A DNA stretch of 64,000 nt from Idiomarinaceae bacterium (GCA_002685255.1 NYWU01000003.1:207546-271545), one strand, 5' to 3'. Positions 38,193 through 50,637 are shown, counted from the stretch's first letter. Translations and numbers: made by a program. The notes: generated from the sequence alone by a model not told the origin.

Positions 38193-40796
38193 TTATTTTT
38201 TGAATGACTGCTCTAGCCAGCTGGTTGCAGTCGCTAAAGCTTCACTCAAGTGCTCAGGGTTTGAACCGCCCGCCTGAGCCATATCAGGCCGTCCCCCGCC
38301 TTTACCACCAACGACATTGGCTGCTTGGTTAACTAAGTCACCTGCTTTAACCATTGACGTTAAGTCCTTAGTCACACCCGCTATCAAACTTACTTTAGAG
38401 CCTTGGGCAGTTGCTAATAGTACGATGCCAGAGCCTAATTGGTTCTTTAAATCATCAACTATTCCGCGAAGCGCTTTTGCCTCAGTGTCTTCAAGCTGAG
38501 CAACAATAACTTTGTGCCCACCTATTTCCACGGCTTGTTGGACTAGGCCACCACCGGCTTGTTGCGCTAGTTTTTGCTGTAACTGTTCAGCTTTACGCTC
38601 GAGTTCGCGGTATTTTGCTTGTAGTTGCTCTACTTTACCGATCAGACCGTTTTCATCGGTTTTAAACTCTGAGGTTAACTGATTCAATATTGCTTGTTGC
38701 TGCTCCATAAATTCAATTGCAGCAGCGCCCGTAACCACTTCTAAGCGACGTACACCGGAAGCAATACCCGTTTCATGAATAATTCGGAATAAGCCAATAT
38801 CGCCGGTTGCGGCTACGTGAGTGCCTCCACAGAGTTCCATCGAGAAGTCGCCCATACCTACGACACGAACATCATCGTCATACTTCTCACCGAACAGCGC
38901 CATCGCACCCGCTTTTTTCGCTTCATCGATATTCATCACTTGCGTTGTTAGACGAACATTCTTACGAATCTGTTCATTAACGACACGCTCAAGCTCGGCA
39001 ATTTGCGCTTTTGTCAGCGGCTCAAAATGAGCGAAGTCAAAACGCATGCGCTCAGCTTCCACAAGCGAGCCTTTCTGTTGTACATGATCGCCAAGAATAT
39101 CTCGTAACGCAGCATGCAATAGGTGAGTCGCCGAGTGGTTACGACGAATGTTATCGCGTCGTTCAGAATCAATTTCTGCCGCAACGGCATCGCCTAACTT
39201 TATCGTGCAGTCGGCCTGACCATGATGTGCAATAGCTTTCCCAATATATTGCGTATCTGTGACCTCGAAGCGACCTTGATTGGTAGTCAACACACCCGTG
39301 TCACCAACTTGACCACCGCTCTCAGCATAGAATGGAGTATTGGCTAACACGACAACACCCCGCTGACCTGCGTCGAGTGACTCAACCGACTTGCCATCAT
39401 GAAACAGCTCTACCACAGTGGTTTGCGCCTGATCCTCAGTATATCCGTCGAAAACTGACTCTGTGGTGGCTTTTACCTGGGCGTTATAGTCGACACCGAA
39501 CTGTGAGGCTTTCTGGGCGCGTTCGCGCTGTGCTTGCATCGCTGCGTTAAAACCTTCTTCGTCGATCACGAGTTCATTTTCGCGCGCGATATCTGCGGTT
39601 AAATCCATCGGAAAACCGTACGTATCGTATAATTTGAAAACCACCTCGCCGTTTAAGGTATTGCCCGAAAGCTGCTTAATTTCATCATTAAGAATCGCTA
39701 AGCCACGCTCAAGTGTTTTCTCAAACTGCTGCTCTTCACGCTTCAATGCATCTTCAATAATATGACGTTTTTCAACTAACTCAGGATAAGCCTCACCCAT
39801 CAGCTTGACCAATTCGTCAACCAACTGATAGAAAAACGTTTGTTTAGCACCGAGTAAATTGCCGTGGCGAACGGCTCGGCGGATAATACGGCGTAGGACG
39901 TAACCTCTTCCTTCATTCGATGGCATAACACCATCGGCGATTAGAAACGAGCAAGAGCGGATGTGATCAGCGATAACACGTAACGATTTGCTGCTTAGGT
40001 CACTGACCCCAATAATATCTGCGCTACGCTTAATGAGCGCTTGGAAGGTATCGATTTCGTAATTACTGTGAACACCTTGCAGAATTGCTGCAATGCGCTC
40101 AAGCCCCATTCCGGTATCAATCGATGGGTTTGGCAGGGGTTCCATGGTACCGTCCGCTTGGCGGTTATACTGCATGAAGACCAAGTTCCAAATTTCGATG
40201 TAACGGTCACCATCCTCTTCAGGCGTGCCAGGGGGACCACCCCACACCTCTGGACCGTGGTCGTAGAACACTTCGGAGCAAGGCCCGCACGGCCCTGTAT
40301 CACCCATCGACCAGAAGTTATCTTTAACGCCTATACGAGAAATGCGATCCTCAGGTACACCGATGTGCTTAGCCCAGATATCGTAGGCTTCATCATCTTC
40401 TTCAAATACGGTAACCCACAGCTTTTCGGCAGGAAGTTGTAGCTCTTGGGTCAAAAAGTGCCACGCAAACTCAATGGCTTCGGTCTTAAAGTAGTCACCG
40501 AAGCTGAAGTTTCCAAGCATTTCAAAAAAAGTATGGTGACGCGCCGTGTAACCGACATTTTCAAGGTCATTATGTTTACCACCAGCGCGTAAGCAACGTT
40601 GTGCAGAGGTCGCCCGGGTGTAGTTTCGCTTGTCAGTACCTAAAAAAACGTCTTTAAAAGGCACCATCCCCGCATTAGTGAATAGTAATGTGGGGTCATT
40701 AGCAGGAATCATTGAGGCAGAGGGTACCCGTTGGTGACCTCTTTGCTCAAAAAACTGAATAAATTTTTCTCGAATCTCAGCGCTTGTAATGCTCAT
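38193..40796 (-). CDS. alaS: Alanyl-tRNA synthetase
   Basis: An 867-residue enzyme that charges tRNA-Ala. The N-terminal class II core begins [20 protein letters not shown] and has [15 protein letters not shown]. The editing domain has [11 protein letters not shown] and CGGTHV, which bind zinc, and a C-Ala domain ends the protein. The frame is open seven codons upstream, but the ATG at 40796 has AGGGTG upstream and matches the family start. Located between recX and csrA. Confidence 0.98.
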   Translation of the reverse strand: MSITSAEIREKFIQFFEQRGHQRVPSASMIPANDPTLLFTNAGMVPFKDVFLGTDKRNYTRATSAQRCLRAGGKHNDLENVGYTARHHTFFEMLGNFSFGDYFKTEAIEFAWHFLTQELQLPAEKLWVTVFEEDDEAYDIWAKHIGVPEDRISRIGVKDNFWSMGDTGPCGPCSEVFYDHGPEVWGGPPGTPEEDGDRYIEIWNLVFMQYNRQADGTMEPLPNPSIDTGMGLERIAAILQGVHSNYEIDTFQALIKRSADIIGVSDLSSKSLRVIADHIRSCSFLIADGVMPSNEGRGYVLRRIIRRAVRHGNLLGAKQTFFYQLVDELVKLMGEAYPELVEKRHIIEDALKREEQQFEKTLERGLAILNDEIKQLSGNTLNGEVVFKLYDTYGFPMDLTADIARENELVIDEEGFNAAMQAQRERAQKASQFGVDYNAQVKATTESVFDGYTEDQAQTTVVELFHDGKSVESLDAGQRGVVVLANTPFYAESGGQVGDTGVLTTNQGRFEVTDTQYIGKAIAHHGQADCTIKLGDAVAAEIDSERRDNIRRNHSATHLLHAALRDILGDHVQQKGSLVEAERMRFDFAHFEPLTKAQIAELERVVNEQIRKNVRLTTQVMNIDEAKKAGAMALFGEKYDDDVRVVGMGDFSMELCGGTHVAATGDIGLFRIIHETGIASGVRRLEVVTGAAAIEFMEQQQAILNQLTSEFKTDENGLIGKVEQLQAKYRELERKAEQLQQKLAQQAGGGLVQQAVEIGGHKVIVAQLEDTEAKALRGIVDDLKNQLGSGIVLLATAQGSKVSLIAGVTKDLTSMVKAGDLVNQAANVVGGKGGGRPDMAQAGGSNPEHLSEALATATSWLEQSFKK

Positions 40797-40869
40797 TAAA
40801 CACCCTGTTTTTTGCACGCATTTGTCATAATTTATGATCCCTTAGATTACCATGTGAAGGTTTTGATCA

Positions 40870-41337
40870 CTAGTCATCATCATGCGCTTGTATTGCAAAT
40901 TTGATTTGCTCTTGCGAAAAGCCACGTTGCATTAAAAACCGTGCCCGTTTGGCCCAATCTTTGCGATCACTCGGTTGTGTCGAGCCAAACTTGCTTTGAT
41001 AAACCTGCTGACATAGTTCAAACCAGTCCACTTCTAATCGTTGCAAAGCCTGATCAATCAGCGCTTTATCAACGCCACGCTGTTGCGTGGCCTGTGCCAC
41101 GATTTTGGTGCGCCCTTGTCGCTGCATGACTTTTTCGCGTGCAAAGCTCTGAGCAAAACGTTCATCGCTTTGCCAGCCCTCTTCTTGCATGCGATCAACG
41201 ACCTGTTCCACAAGCGGGCGGTCAAAACCGCGTTGGCTCAGTTTGTAAATTAATTCAAAACGACTATGCTCTCGCTTAGTTAATAGTTTAAAACATTTCT
41301 CTCTGAGCACCTGCTCATCATCATGTGAACTTTTCAA
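40870..41337 (-). CDS. recX: Regulatory protein RecX
   Basis: A 155-residue RecX, which limits RecA filament growth. Typical stretches are CFKLLTKREHSRFELIYKLSQRGF, WQSDERFAQSFAREKVMQRQG and RARFLMQRGFSQEQIK. The open frame extends to 41478, but the usual length is about 150-170 residues and the TTG at 41337 has GGAG nine bases upstream, so I chose it. recA, normally just upstream, is absent; a divergent SIMPL-domain gene is there instead. Transcribed toward alaS, 73 bp away. Confidence 0.9.
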   Translation of the reverse strand: MKSSHDDEQVLREKCFKLLTKREHSRFELIYKLSQRGFDRPLVEQVVDRMQEEGWQSDERFAQSFAREKVMQRQGRTKIVAQATQQRGVDKALIDQALQRLEVDWFELCQQVYQSKFGSTQPSDRKDWAKRARFLMQRGFSQEQIKFAIQAHDDD

Positions 41338-41383
41338 ACTGTATTTACTCCAACGTACAACTGAATAGCAAAGGATAAGCTCT

Positions 41384-42088
41384 ATGAAACCATTTTCTCC
41401 AACACGGAATTTTGTCATCGCTACCGCGTTGGCTTTTCTTGTCAGTATGTCATTCAATGCAACGGCGCAAGCCCGCAATCCCGATCAAATCCGCGTCACG
41501 GGTGCTGCTTCCGCTTCTGCCGTTCCCGACCAAGTCAGTTTGCAGTTTAGCATCGAGCAACGTGGTGACAAATTGAGTGCGATGAAAGACCGAGTGGATC
41601 AGTCAACGCAAAAATTACTACGCGACTTAATTAAGCGAGATATTCCCGAGCGTAATATTCGCTCATATCAATTACAGGTCTACCCTCAATATCAAAATGA
41701 TGATGGCCAGACCAAACAGGATGGTTTTGTAGTGATGCGTGAAATATCAATCACGTTGCCAGACATCGAACAATACGACCAAATTGTGGATTTGGCGCTC
41801 GCACAGGGTGTCACGCGGGTCAGTCAAGTTCGTTTCGAAGTCTCTAACCAAAAAGACTTGTATCAACGTGCATTAGCCGATGCATTCGCAGCAGCACGCG
41901 ACAAGGCAACACAATTGGCGGGTGTCGCTGAACGCGAAGTCGGCTCGGTTTTAGAAATTACCGAGCAGTCGTATCCGCGTCCCGTGGTATTTCATATGGC
42001 TGAAGCCCGAATGGACGCAAAATCGGCTTCAATGCCAGGCGAACAGCAAATTGAAGCGCGCATCGAAGTGGTGTTTTCTCTTAAATAA
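41384..42088 (+). CDS. Exported SIMPL-domain (DUF541) protein
   Basis: A 234-residue periplasmic protein of the YggE/SIMPL family. Residues 1-30 are a signal peptide (FVIATALAFLVSMSFNATAQA). The body has the family pattern IRVTGAASASAVPDQVSLQFSIEQ and RVSQVRFEVSNQKDLYQRALADAF, ending IEARIEVVFSLK. YggE reduces oxidative stress in E. coli by an unclear mechanism. It is divergent from recX with only 46 bp between starts and overlaps the next gene by 8 bp at the 3' end. Confidence 0.88.
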   Translation: MKPFSPTRNFVIATALAFLVSMSFNATAQARNPDQIRVTGAASASAVPDQVSLQFSIEQRGDKLSAMKDRVDQSTQKLLRDLIKRDIPERNIRSYQLQVYPQYQNDDGQTKQDGFVVMREISITLPDIEQYDQIVDLALAQGVTRVSQVRFEVSNQKDLYQRALADAFAAARDKATQLAGVAEREVGSVLEITEQSYPRPVVFHMAEARMDAKSASMPGEQQIEARIEVVFSLK

Positions 42089-43067
42089 CCGGTAATGAAA
42101 TGTCGGCGGGCACCTGATGACTTACGCAGTGTAGTCCGCCACCACCGAGCACCAATTCGCGCGCAGGATGACTCAAAACTTTCCGACCGCCGGCATGGCG
42201 CTGAATAACCTCTAACACCGGTTGGTCTGTGGGTAAGTCAAATTGAGGTACCACAATAACCTTATCAGTGGCGATCAGGTTCGTATAGCTGCAACAAATG
42301 GGCAAGGTCATGTCACGTACAAGACTGTTGCTATCGCTTATAATACCCGCTCTATCCTGTTCCATCGGTTGTTGTGGTAACGGTAACGGTAAAGCAACCT
42401 TAGCTATAGTTTGCGGTAATCGCGCCACCGTGTGCGCTAGTTTCTGACACGTCGCATAATCCGGGTGAGCTTCGTCATCTGTTGTGCAATATAGCAGCAC
42501 ATCTTCTGCAATAAATAATGCTAAATTATCCATGTGACCGCTGGTTTCGTCAGCGCTGAGTTTACCGTCAAAAAAGTATACGTCGAGTCCAGCTAAGTTC
42601 TGTTCGACGCGACGCGATAACTGCTTTTCAGTCAACTCGGGTTGACGAGATTTTAATGCCGCTAACCCCATTAAGGCGACCTCGCCATTATGAGTTAACA
42701 TCCCCCCCTCACCAATCAATTTTGATACAGGGTAAAGATGTTCTGCGAATAACTGTTCTGGCAATTGACTATCTTGTTCGATTGTTTGTTGCACATCGCC
42801 CCAGCCATCGAACTCCATCAACAATCCGCGCCACTGCCCTGAGTCCTCTTGATACCAGAGCGGTAGAATATCGCGCATCCAAATATCATCGTAAGAAACG
42901 GTTTGTGGAGTTAACAAGCATATCGGATGGTATTGACGCAGTAATTGAGCCAACGATTCAATACACTTGCGCGCTGGACGTGCAGATTGCCTCCACACGT
43001 CACGTCGATAGGGTTGAGCCAACACAATCTGCTGACCCGAAGCGAAGTCAGGACGCCAATAAACCAT
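42081..43067 (-). CDS. Agmatine deiminase-like guanidine hydrolase
   Basis: A 328-residue protein of the peptidyl-arginine/agmatine deiminase family. Active-site segments match: MRDILPLW for MRDTGPxF, GEGGMLTHNG for EGGSIHxDG, DETSGHMDNLALF for TxGHxDNxACF, and GGGGLHCVSHQVP with likely nucleophile Cys314. It would convert agmatine, or a related guanidine, to the ureido compound and ammonia. No putrescine-pathway partner (aguB, speA) is next to it, so the substrate is uncertain. It lies 12 bp after rluB in convergence with the SIMPL gene. Confidence 0.83.
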   Translation of the reverse strand: MVYWRPDFASGQQIVLAQPYRRDVWRQSARPARKCIESLAQLLRQYHPICLLTPQTVSYDDIWMRDILPLWYQEDSGQWRGLLMEFDGWGDVQQTIEQDSQLPEQLFAEHLYPVSKLIGEGGMLTHNGEVALMGLAALKSRQPELTEKQLSRRVEQNLAGLDVYFFDGKLSADETSGHMDNLALFIAEDVLLYCTTDDEAHPDYATCQKLAHTVARLPQTIAKVALPLPLPQQPMEQDRAGIISDSNSLVRDMTLPICCSYTNLIATDKVIVVPQFDLPTDQPVLEVIQRHAGGRKVLSHPARELVLGGGGLHCVSHQVPADISLPVI

Positions 43068-43079
43068 AGTTAACTTAGC

Positions 43080-43955
43080 TTATTTACGTTTGTTTTTATT
43101 GACGCGCTGTGCTTCACGCAGGCGATCTTTGCGTCTCGATGTTGCTTTACGAATCTTAGCAAACTTGCGTTGCTTCGACTCCTGATGACGCGGGTCGATA
43201 AAGGATTTATCCTCAGGCGGCAAACCTACTTTAGCACGCAGTTCGTTAACCTGGTCCAGTGCTAATTCGCTCCAGCCTCCCTGTGGAAGACCTGATTCCA
43301 ACTGGATATCGCCATAACGCACTCGGATCAAGCGACTCACTTGAACCTCCTGACTTTCCCACAATCGCCTTACCTCACGGTTACGGCCCTCTTTCAAGGT
43401 TACGTGATACCAACGGTTCATTCCCTCACCGCCACCTGCTGCTTTGATGGTATCAAAATGTGCCAATCCGTCTTCCAGCTGAACACCCTTCTTCAGACGA
43501 TTAATCATCGCGTCAGTCACTTCACCAAAAATACGTACCGCGTACTCACGCTCTACTTCTTGGCTTGGGTGCATCAATCGGTTTGCCAATTCACCATCGG
43601 TGGTGAACAGCAATAAACCTGAGGTATTCACGTCCAAACGGCCCACTGCAACCCAACGTGCTCCACTCATGCGTGGCAGGCGTTCGTAAACAGTCGGGCG
43701 TCCTTCAGGATCTTTTCGTGTACACAGTTCGCCTTCAGGTTTGTGGTAAGTCAAAACACGGCAAACAACTGAGCTTTCGGATTTAATTACGACCTCATGA
43801 CCGTCAATACGGACTGACGCATCGGCATCAATTCGCTCACCCACCTGCGCTACTTTGCCATTCACACGGATGCGGCCAGCGCCAATCATGGCCTCAATTT
43901 CGCGTCGTGAACCATAGCCAGAACGGGCCAATACTTTTTGTAACTTCTCAGTCAT
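43080..43955 (-). CDS. rluB: 23S rRNA pseudouridine synthase RluB
   Basis: A 291-residue enzyme making pseudouridine 2605 in 23S rRNA. An S4 RNA-binding domain (residues 1-60, [20 protein letters not shown]) precedes the catalytic domain with [20 protein letters not shown], in which the Asp is catalytic. A basic tail (about 240-291) is lysine- and arginine-rich. It overlaps scpB by 8 bp in an scpA-scpB-rluB operon. Confidence 0.95.
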   Translation of the reverse strand: MTEKLQKVLARSGYGSRREIEAMIGAGRIRVNGKVAQVGERIDADASVRIDGHEVVIKSESSVVCRVLTYHKPEGELCTRKDPEGRPTVYERLPRMSGARWVAVGRLDVNTSGLLLFTTDGELANRLMHPSQEVEREYAVRIFGEVTDAMINRLKKGVQLEDGLAHFDTIKAAGGGEGMNRWYHVTLKEGRNREVRRLWESQEVQVSRLIRVRYGDIQLESGLPQGGWSELALDQVNELRAKVGLPPEDKSFIDPRHQESKQRKFAKIRKATSRRKDRLREAQRVNKNKRK

Positions 43956-44514
43956 GAAGATCGTCTCTCTCAGTTATCGCTGTCTCAGCGGTAGTCTCAT
44001 CAGAAAAATCAATCGATGGTAATTCTGACAAGTTTGTTAAATTAAAATCATCCAAAAATTGCGCTGTGGTGCCGTAAAGTTGCGGTCGTCCAGGCACTTC
44101 TTTTTGCCCAACAACGGCGATCCACTGTCGCTCTTGCAATGTTTTAATAATATTCGAACTTACGGTGACACCGCGCACCTGCTCAATTTCACCACGCGTA
44201 ATCGGCTGCCGATAAGCAATCAATGCCAATGTCTCGAGCAGCGCCTGTGAGTATCGTGTCGGACGTTCTTGCCACAAGCCTGCAAGTAACTCACCAAATT
44301 CAGGGCGCGTTTGAAAGCGAAACCCAGACGCCACATTAACGAGCTCAATGCCGCGATCGTTATAGTCGTCCTGCAAGCTTTTAAGTGCCGATCTAACGCC
44401 ATTTAATGATACACCTTTTGCCTCAAACAGCTCAAACAGCCGTTGCACAGACAGCGGCTGAGGGTGTGCAAACAATGCCGCTTCAATCAGTTGTTTCAGT
44501 TGCTTCTTGTTCAT
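43948..44514 (-). CDS. scpB: Segregation and condensation protein ScpB
   Basis: A 188-residue winged-helix protein that binds ScpA and regulates SMC. Motifs include [39 protein letters not shown] and [14 protein letters not shown] [11 protein letters not shown]. The ATG at 44514 is preferred over a TTG one codon upstream. It overlaps scpA by 32 bp. Confidence 0.95.
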   Translation of the reverse strand: MNKKQLKQLIEAALFAHPQPLSVQRLFELFEAKGVSLNGVRSALKSLQDDYNDRGIELVNVASGFRFQTRPEFGELLAGLWQERPTRYSQALLETLALIAYRQPITRGEIEQVRGVTVSSNIIKTLQERQWIAVVGQKEVPGRPQLYGTTAQFLDDFNLTNLSELPSIDFSDETTAETAITERDDLHD

Positions 44515-45307
44515 CAAATGAGGCTTTTCTTCGTAGATGAATTTCGCTCATCGGTGTTACCTGTGACAATTCTATCATTGATTCCTTCACAAGTTCCAAA
44601 ATTGCTAAAAAACTTACCACAGCGCCAGCTCGGGCCTCGCTTTTATTAAATAGCTGCCCAAAGCGCAAGTACGGTTGCGTTTGTAATCGCTGCAGGATCT
44701 GGCTCATACGCTCGCGCGTGGACAACTGTTCACGCTGAATATGATGGTGCGCATTTAATTTGATCTGATTAAGAATACGGCTAAAGGCCAATGTTAAATC
44801 TTCGAGGCTAACTTCAGGTGGCGCTGTGGTCACGTGTTCGCGCGCATTGCTACTGACTTCAGACAACCACATATCACGACCTACTTGCGGCTGTTCGTCA
44901 ATATACTCGGCACCGTGCCGAATCGCTTCATATTCACGTAAGCGGCGCACTAACTCAGCTCGAGGATCGTCCTCTTCTTCATCCTCTTGCGGCGGCTTTG
45001 GTAATAGCAAACGACTTTTAATTTCTGCCAACATAGCCGCCATAACAAGGTAATCAGCGGCCAGCTCAAGCTTGAGCTCTTTCATCATCTCCACGTATTG
45101 GACATACTGCCGAGTGATGGTTAACACGGGAATATCGACAACATCAAACTTTTGTCGACGAATTAAATACAACAGCAAGTCCATTGGCCCGGAAAAGGCA
45201 TCAAGGATAACTTCGAGTGCATCGGGCGGGATGTAGAGATCTTCCGGTTTTTCAATGACCGGCTCACCACGCACGAAACCAAGCGGTAAGGATTGCTGTT
45301 CTGCCAC
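44483..45307 (-). CDS. scpA: Segregation and condensation protein ScpA
   Basis: A 274-residue kleisin linking the SMC heads. The N-terminal part has FSGPMDLLLYLIRRQKFDVVDIPVL and ADYLVMAAMLAEIKSRLLLP; an acidic stretch (QEDEEEDDPRAE) follows; the winged-helix C-terminus has RAGAVVSFLAILELVKESMI. The GTG start has AGG close upstream, so a slightly later start is possible. It overlaps scpB by 32 bp and works with the smc product at the window's left end. Confidence 0.95.
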   Translation of the reverse strand: MAEQQSLPLGFVRGEPVIEKPEDLYIPPDALEVILDAFSGPMDLLLYLIRRQKFDVVDIPVLTITRQYVQYVEMMKELKLELAADYLVMAAMLAEIKSRLLLPKPPQEDEEEDDPRAELVRRLREYEAIRHGAEYIDEQPQVGRDMWLSEVSSNAREHVTTAPPEVSLEDLTLAFSRILNQIKLNAHHHIQREQLSTRERMSQILQRLQTQPYLRFGQLFNKSEARAGAVVSFLAILELVKESMIELSQVTPMSEIHLRRKASFDEQEATETTD

Positions 45308-45325
45308 GTCCTTGCTATGACTCCA

Positions 45326-45949
45326 TTAAAATTCAAACGGCTGAGTATCACCTGAACCGCCACGAATGACCACGGGGGCGCCCTCAGATAAGTCAACCAC
45401 AGTCGTTGGTTCTTCGCCTTTATGGCCGCCATCGACAATCAGATCGACACGCTTCTCGAGTTGTTCGCGAATTGTCTCAGGATCGGATTCCGCCAATTCA
45501 TTATTACCGAGAATCAAGCTCGTCGACATTAAAGGTTCATTGAGCTCTTCCAACAAAGCCAGTGCAATACGATTAGTAGGCACGCGGATACCGATTGTTT
45601 TACGTTTTGGATTCAATAGCCGCTTAGGTACTTCTTTAGTGCCTTTAAGGATAAAGGTATATGGTCCAGGCGTGTTATTTTTCAACAATCTGAATGCATC
45701 GTTATCGACTCGAGCGTAGGTCGACAACTCAGAGAGATCACGACACATCAAGGTAAAATTGTGTTCCTTGTCAATGTCTCGGATTTGGCAAATACGGTCG
45801 ACCGCCTTTTTATCGCCAATTTGACAGCCAATTGCATAGCCCGAATCCGTTGGATAAACCACGATACCACCTTGACGAATGATATCGACGGCTTGCTGGA
45901 TAAGGCGCTTCTGTGGATTCATCGGATGTACTTCAAAATATTGGCTCAT
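45326..45949 (-). CDS. yciO: YciO-family (Sua5/YrdC-like) protein
   Basis: A 207-residue member of the Sua5/YrdC/YciO family. It has KRLIQQAVDIIRQGGIVVYPTDS, GPYTFILKGTKEVPKRLL and the late VDLIVDGGHKGEEPTTVVDL. YrdC makes threonylcarbamoyl-AMP for t6A in tRNA; YciO proteins have weaker or uncertain activity. Position next to rnm and rluB matches E. coli yciO. It leads into scpA with an 18-bp gap. Confidence 0.9.
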   Translation of the reverse strand: MSQYFEVHPMNPQKRLIQQAVDIIRQGGIVVYPTDSGYAIGCQIGDKKAVDRICQIRDIDKEHNFTLMCRDLSELSTYARVDNDAFRLLKNNTPGPYTFILKGTKEVPKRLLNPKRKTIGIRVPTNRIALALLEELNEPLMSTSLILGNNELAESDPETIREQLEKRVDLIVDGGHKGEEPTTVVDLSEGAPVVIRGGSGDTQPFEF

Positions 45950-45975
45950 AGCCCCTCCATACCCGAGTGTGGTCT

Positions 45976-46791
45976 TTAACTGAACCAGTCATTCCATATT
46001 GGCACACAAGTATCCGGCAGACAAAGATTTTTGCCTAAATCACGCCACTGCGAGGGATAGTGAAAATCAGAGCCTTGCGAAGCCTTTAATTGGAAATCCT
46101 TAGCAAATTCAGCTAAAGCTGAGCGCTGACCTAAAGTTTGCTGACCGATGCTGACTTCAATACCATCAAGCCCCCAAGTTTTCGCTTCACCGATGAGCTT
46201 TCTCAGCCATTTGTTAGACAGTTGATAGGCATGTGGGTGCGCTAACACTGCGCTACCTCCGGCGTCATGTATGGCTTTAATCGCATGCCCAATTGAACAC
46301 CACTGCGGCCTTACGTAAGCAAAATTACCTTTGCCGATAAATCGGTCAAAGGCTTTTTGAACTTGATTGACATAACCCTGCTGAACGAGCTGATCGGCAA
46401 TATGCTTGCGGGTAGGGATACCCTCACTATCAATCTCAACGTTGATATCGCGCGACGCGAGCTTTTGGATTATTGAATCGATGCGCTCCCGGCGGCGATT
46501 TTGCTGCGTTTGCAGCAGCCGCTGTAAGCTTTCACTGCGTGTGTCGACATTCAAGCCAACAATGTGAATTTCAAAATTTTCCCACCAACAGGATAACTCA
46601 ACCCCCGCCACTAACGTCATATCATAATGCGCTTGCTCAATATACTGCTGAGCTTCACCCACGCCGTCGATATTGTCGTGGTCAGTAAGCGCTAACACCG
46701 ACACACTGTTATTGTGTGCCCGATCAATCAACTCGGGCACAGTCAGGCTACCGTCAGAATGCGTACTATGGCAATGTAAATCGATTATCAA
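45976..46791 (-). CDS. rnm: PHP-domain nuclease RNase AM
   Basis: A 271-residue PHP phosphoesterase, formerly TrpH/YciV, that matures rRNA 5' ends and removes 3'-phosphoadenosine 5'-phosphate. Metal residues are visible in IIDLHCHSTHSDG, TDHDNIDG and LAHPHAY. The frame is open to 46842, but the TTG at 46791 follows the fadH stop by one base, has AAGGA upstream, and gives the standard start (LIIDLHCHS). E. coli rnm sits beside trpE; here fadH and a peptidase gene intervene. Confidence 0.88.
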   Translation of the reverse strand: MIIDLHCHSTHSDGSLTVPELIDRAHNNSVSVLALTDHDNIDGVGEAQQYIEQAHYDMTLVAGVELSCWWENFEIHIVGLNVDTRSESLQRLLQTQQNRRRERIDSIIQKLASRDINVEIDSEGIPTRKHIADQLVQQGYVNQVQKAFDRFIGKGNFAYVRPQWCSIGHAIKAIHDAGGSAVLAHPHAYQLSNKWLRKLIGEAKTWGLDGIEVSIGQQTLGQRSALAEFAKDFQLKASQGSDFHYPSQWRDLGKNLCLPDTCVPIWNDWFS

Positions 46792-46792
46792 A

Positions 46793-48835
<2,043 letters not shown>

Positions 48836-48840
48836 CTATT

Positions 48841-48856
48841 TTAAACGGGCGTTTAA
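48841..48856. promoter_or_regulatory. Palindromic operator upstream of fadH (PsrA-like)
   Basis: TTAAACGGGCGTTTAA is a palindrome with arms TTAAACG and CGTTTAA, 12 bp upstream of the fadH ATG. Its AAAC-N4-GTTT core resembles sites for the TetR-family fatty-acid regulator PsrA, known from Pseudomonas and inferred in related gammaproteobacteria. PsrA acts on beta-oxidation genes, which fits the gene it precedes. Assignment is inference. Confidence 0.6.
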
Positions 48857-48996
48857 TTTTAGCTCACTCTATACCTTTATAAGTATTTGCTCAAGCCTAT
48901 CAGTAGTCGTGTTTGTTCGCACGATGGTCGCATTTGTTTTGACCCCTACGGGTAAAAACCTGCTAGTCTGATATGGAAAATTCCAAGGAGAGCGTT

Positions 48997-50550
48997 ATGA
49001 CTTTAGCAACAAAAACTATCGTAGGCACATTAACTGCGACTTTATTAACAACCGCCTCAGTCATGACATTAGATGCTCAAGCACAGACTCAAGACGTGAC
49101 AGCGCACCAGCGTTTAATTCCGATTGAATCAAGTAAAACCACTGAGCACAGTGTCGAAATTCGTGGCGAAACTGTTGATTATACGGCAACGGCCGGCACC
49201 TTGCCGGTATGGAACGACGAAGGTAAACCAACCGCCACGTTGTTCTATACCTATTATAAACGAGAAGACATCGATAACCGTGAAAAACGCCCCATCGTCT
49301 ATTCATTCAACGGCGGTCCAGGTTCTGCTTCCGTGTGGATGCACTTGGCCTACACGGGTCCTAAAGTCCTCAAGATCAGTGATGAAGGTTACCCTGTACA
49401 ACCATATGGTGTCGAAGATAACCCGTATTCAATTTTAGACGTCGCTGACATCGTATTTATCAACCCAGTCAACACGGGTTACTCGCGTGTTCTACCCAAC
49501 GAAGACGGCGAAATGCCCTCACGTGACGCTCAACAAAAAATGTTTTTCGGAGTTAACTCCGACATCCAATATTTAGCCGAGTGGATGAATACCTTCACCT
49601 CACGTTATGACCGCTGGCGTTCACCCAAGTTCTTAATTGGTGAAAGTTACGGCACGACACGTGTATCGGGTCTGGCTCACGCTTTACAAAATCAACAATG
49701 GATGTACCTCAATGGTGTTGTCCTAGTCTCTCCGACTGAATTGGGTATTGAGCGTAGCGGTCCGGTTGAAGAGGCGAATCGTCTACCCTACTTTGCTGCC
49801 GCCGCGTGGTACCACGACGCATTACCAAGCGACCTACAAAGTAAGGATCTGCTAGATGTACTCGACGAAGCGGAGTCATACACACTCAACGAATATCTAC
49901 CCGCGCTAGCAAAAGGTGCTTCACTGACCCAACAACAACGCGAGCAAATTGCCTCTCAGGTGGCACACTACTCTGGCCTTTCAGAAGAAGCCGTGTTGAG
50001 TAATAACTTAGCGCCAAGCACTTGGTATTTCTGGAAAGAACTCTTACGAGACCGCGATCGCACAATTGGTCGTCTGGACTCTCGCTATTTAGGTATCGAT
50101 GGCAGCCGTTCAGGTGATAGTCCTGACTACAATGCTGAGCTGACTTCATGGTTACACTCGTTCACTCCCGCAATTAACTACTATCTACGCGAAGAGTTAG
50201 GTTACAAGACCGATGTGAAATACAATATGTTCGGTCCTGTGCATCCGTGGGATCGCACCAATAACAACACCGGCGAACAACTACGTGAAGCGATGGCAGC
50301 GAACCCTTACCTGAATGTGATGGTACAGTCGGGCTATTTTGACGGCGCGACCAATTACTTTGATGCGAAGTATACAACTTGGCAGTTAGACCGTAGTAAA
50401 CTGATGCAAGATCGCATTAGCTTTAAAGGGTATCGTAGTGGTCACATGATGTATTTGCGCCGACCTGACCTACAAAAAGCAAATGATGATCTTCGTGAGT
50501 TCATTATGAACGCGCTTCCAAAAGTAGGTCAGCCAGCACAATACAAGTAA
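48997..50550 (+). CDS. Exported S10-family serine carboxypeptidase
   Basis: A 517-residue secreted peptidase. Signal peptide residues 1-30 (TIVGTLTATLLTTASVMTLDAQA). SFNGGPGSASVWMH is the S10 oxyanion-hole region, GESYGTTR carries the nucleophile Ser, and the Asp and His are likely in GYFDGATNYFD and YRSGHMMYL. S10 enzymes remove C-terminal residues, usually at acid pH. The ATG at 48997 has AAGGAGAG upstream; an earlier ATG at 48973 lacks one. It is not part of trp; an inverted repeat separates the two. Confidence 0.92.
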   Translation: MTLATKTIVGTLTATLLTTASVMTLDAQAQTQDVTAHQRLIPIESSKTTEHSVEIRGETVDYTATAGTLPVWNDEGKPTATLFYTYYKREDIDNREKRPIVYSFNGGPGSASVWMHLAYTGPKVLKISDEGYPVQPYGVEDNPYSILDVADIVFINPVNTGYSRVLPNEDGEMPSRDAQQKMFFGVNSDIQYLAEWMNTFTSRYDRWRSPKFLIGESYGTTRVSGLAHALQNQQWMYLNGVVLVSPTELGIERSGPVEEANRLPYFAAAAWYHDALPSDLQSKDLLDVLDEAESYTLNEYLPALAKGASLTQQQREQIASQVAHYSGLSEEAVLSNNLAPSTWYFWKELLRDRDRTIGRLDSRYLGIDGSRSGDSPDYNAELTSWLHSFTPAINYYLREELGYKTDVKYNMFGPVHPWDRTNNNTGEQLREAMAANPYLNVMVQSGYFDGATNYFDAKYTTWQLDRSKLMQDRISFKGYRSGHMMYLRRPDLQKANDDLREFIMNALPKVGQPAQYK

Positions 50551-50562
50551 TTCATTTTGGGT

Positions 50563-50598
50563 GTTGACACCGCGCTCTTTGCGCGGTAATTTGTCAAC
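50563..50598. repeat. Nested inverted repeat and candidate promoters upstream of trpL
   Basis: GTTGACA (50563-50569) with TGTCAAC (50592-50598) encloses CCGCGC (50570-50575) with GCGCGG (50581-50586). The left arm contains a consensus -35 TTGACA, with TAATTT 17 bp downstream. TTGTCA (50591-50596) with TAAAAC at 50614 is a second candidate, also spaced 17 bp. It could also be the 3' hairpin of the peptidase gene. No match to the E. coli TrpR operator was seen. Confidence 0.6.
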
Positions 50599-50637
50599 CA
50601 CTGAATAGCAAACTAAAACGAATTGGACATTATTACG

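Noticed and set aside
38186..38205. ATTCAA/TTGAAT hairpin at the alaS stop
   Set aside because: Only 6 bp of AT-rich pairing, too weak to count with the stop-spanning repeats.
50599..50637. E. coli-type TrpR operator
   Set aside because: The CTAG-centred palindrome is absent; only AGCAAACTAA-like sequence is seen, which is not a convincing match.
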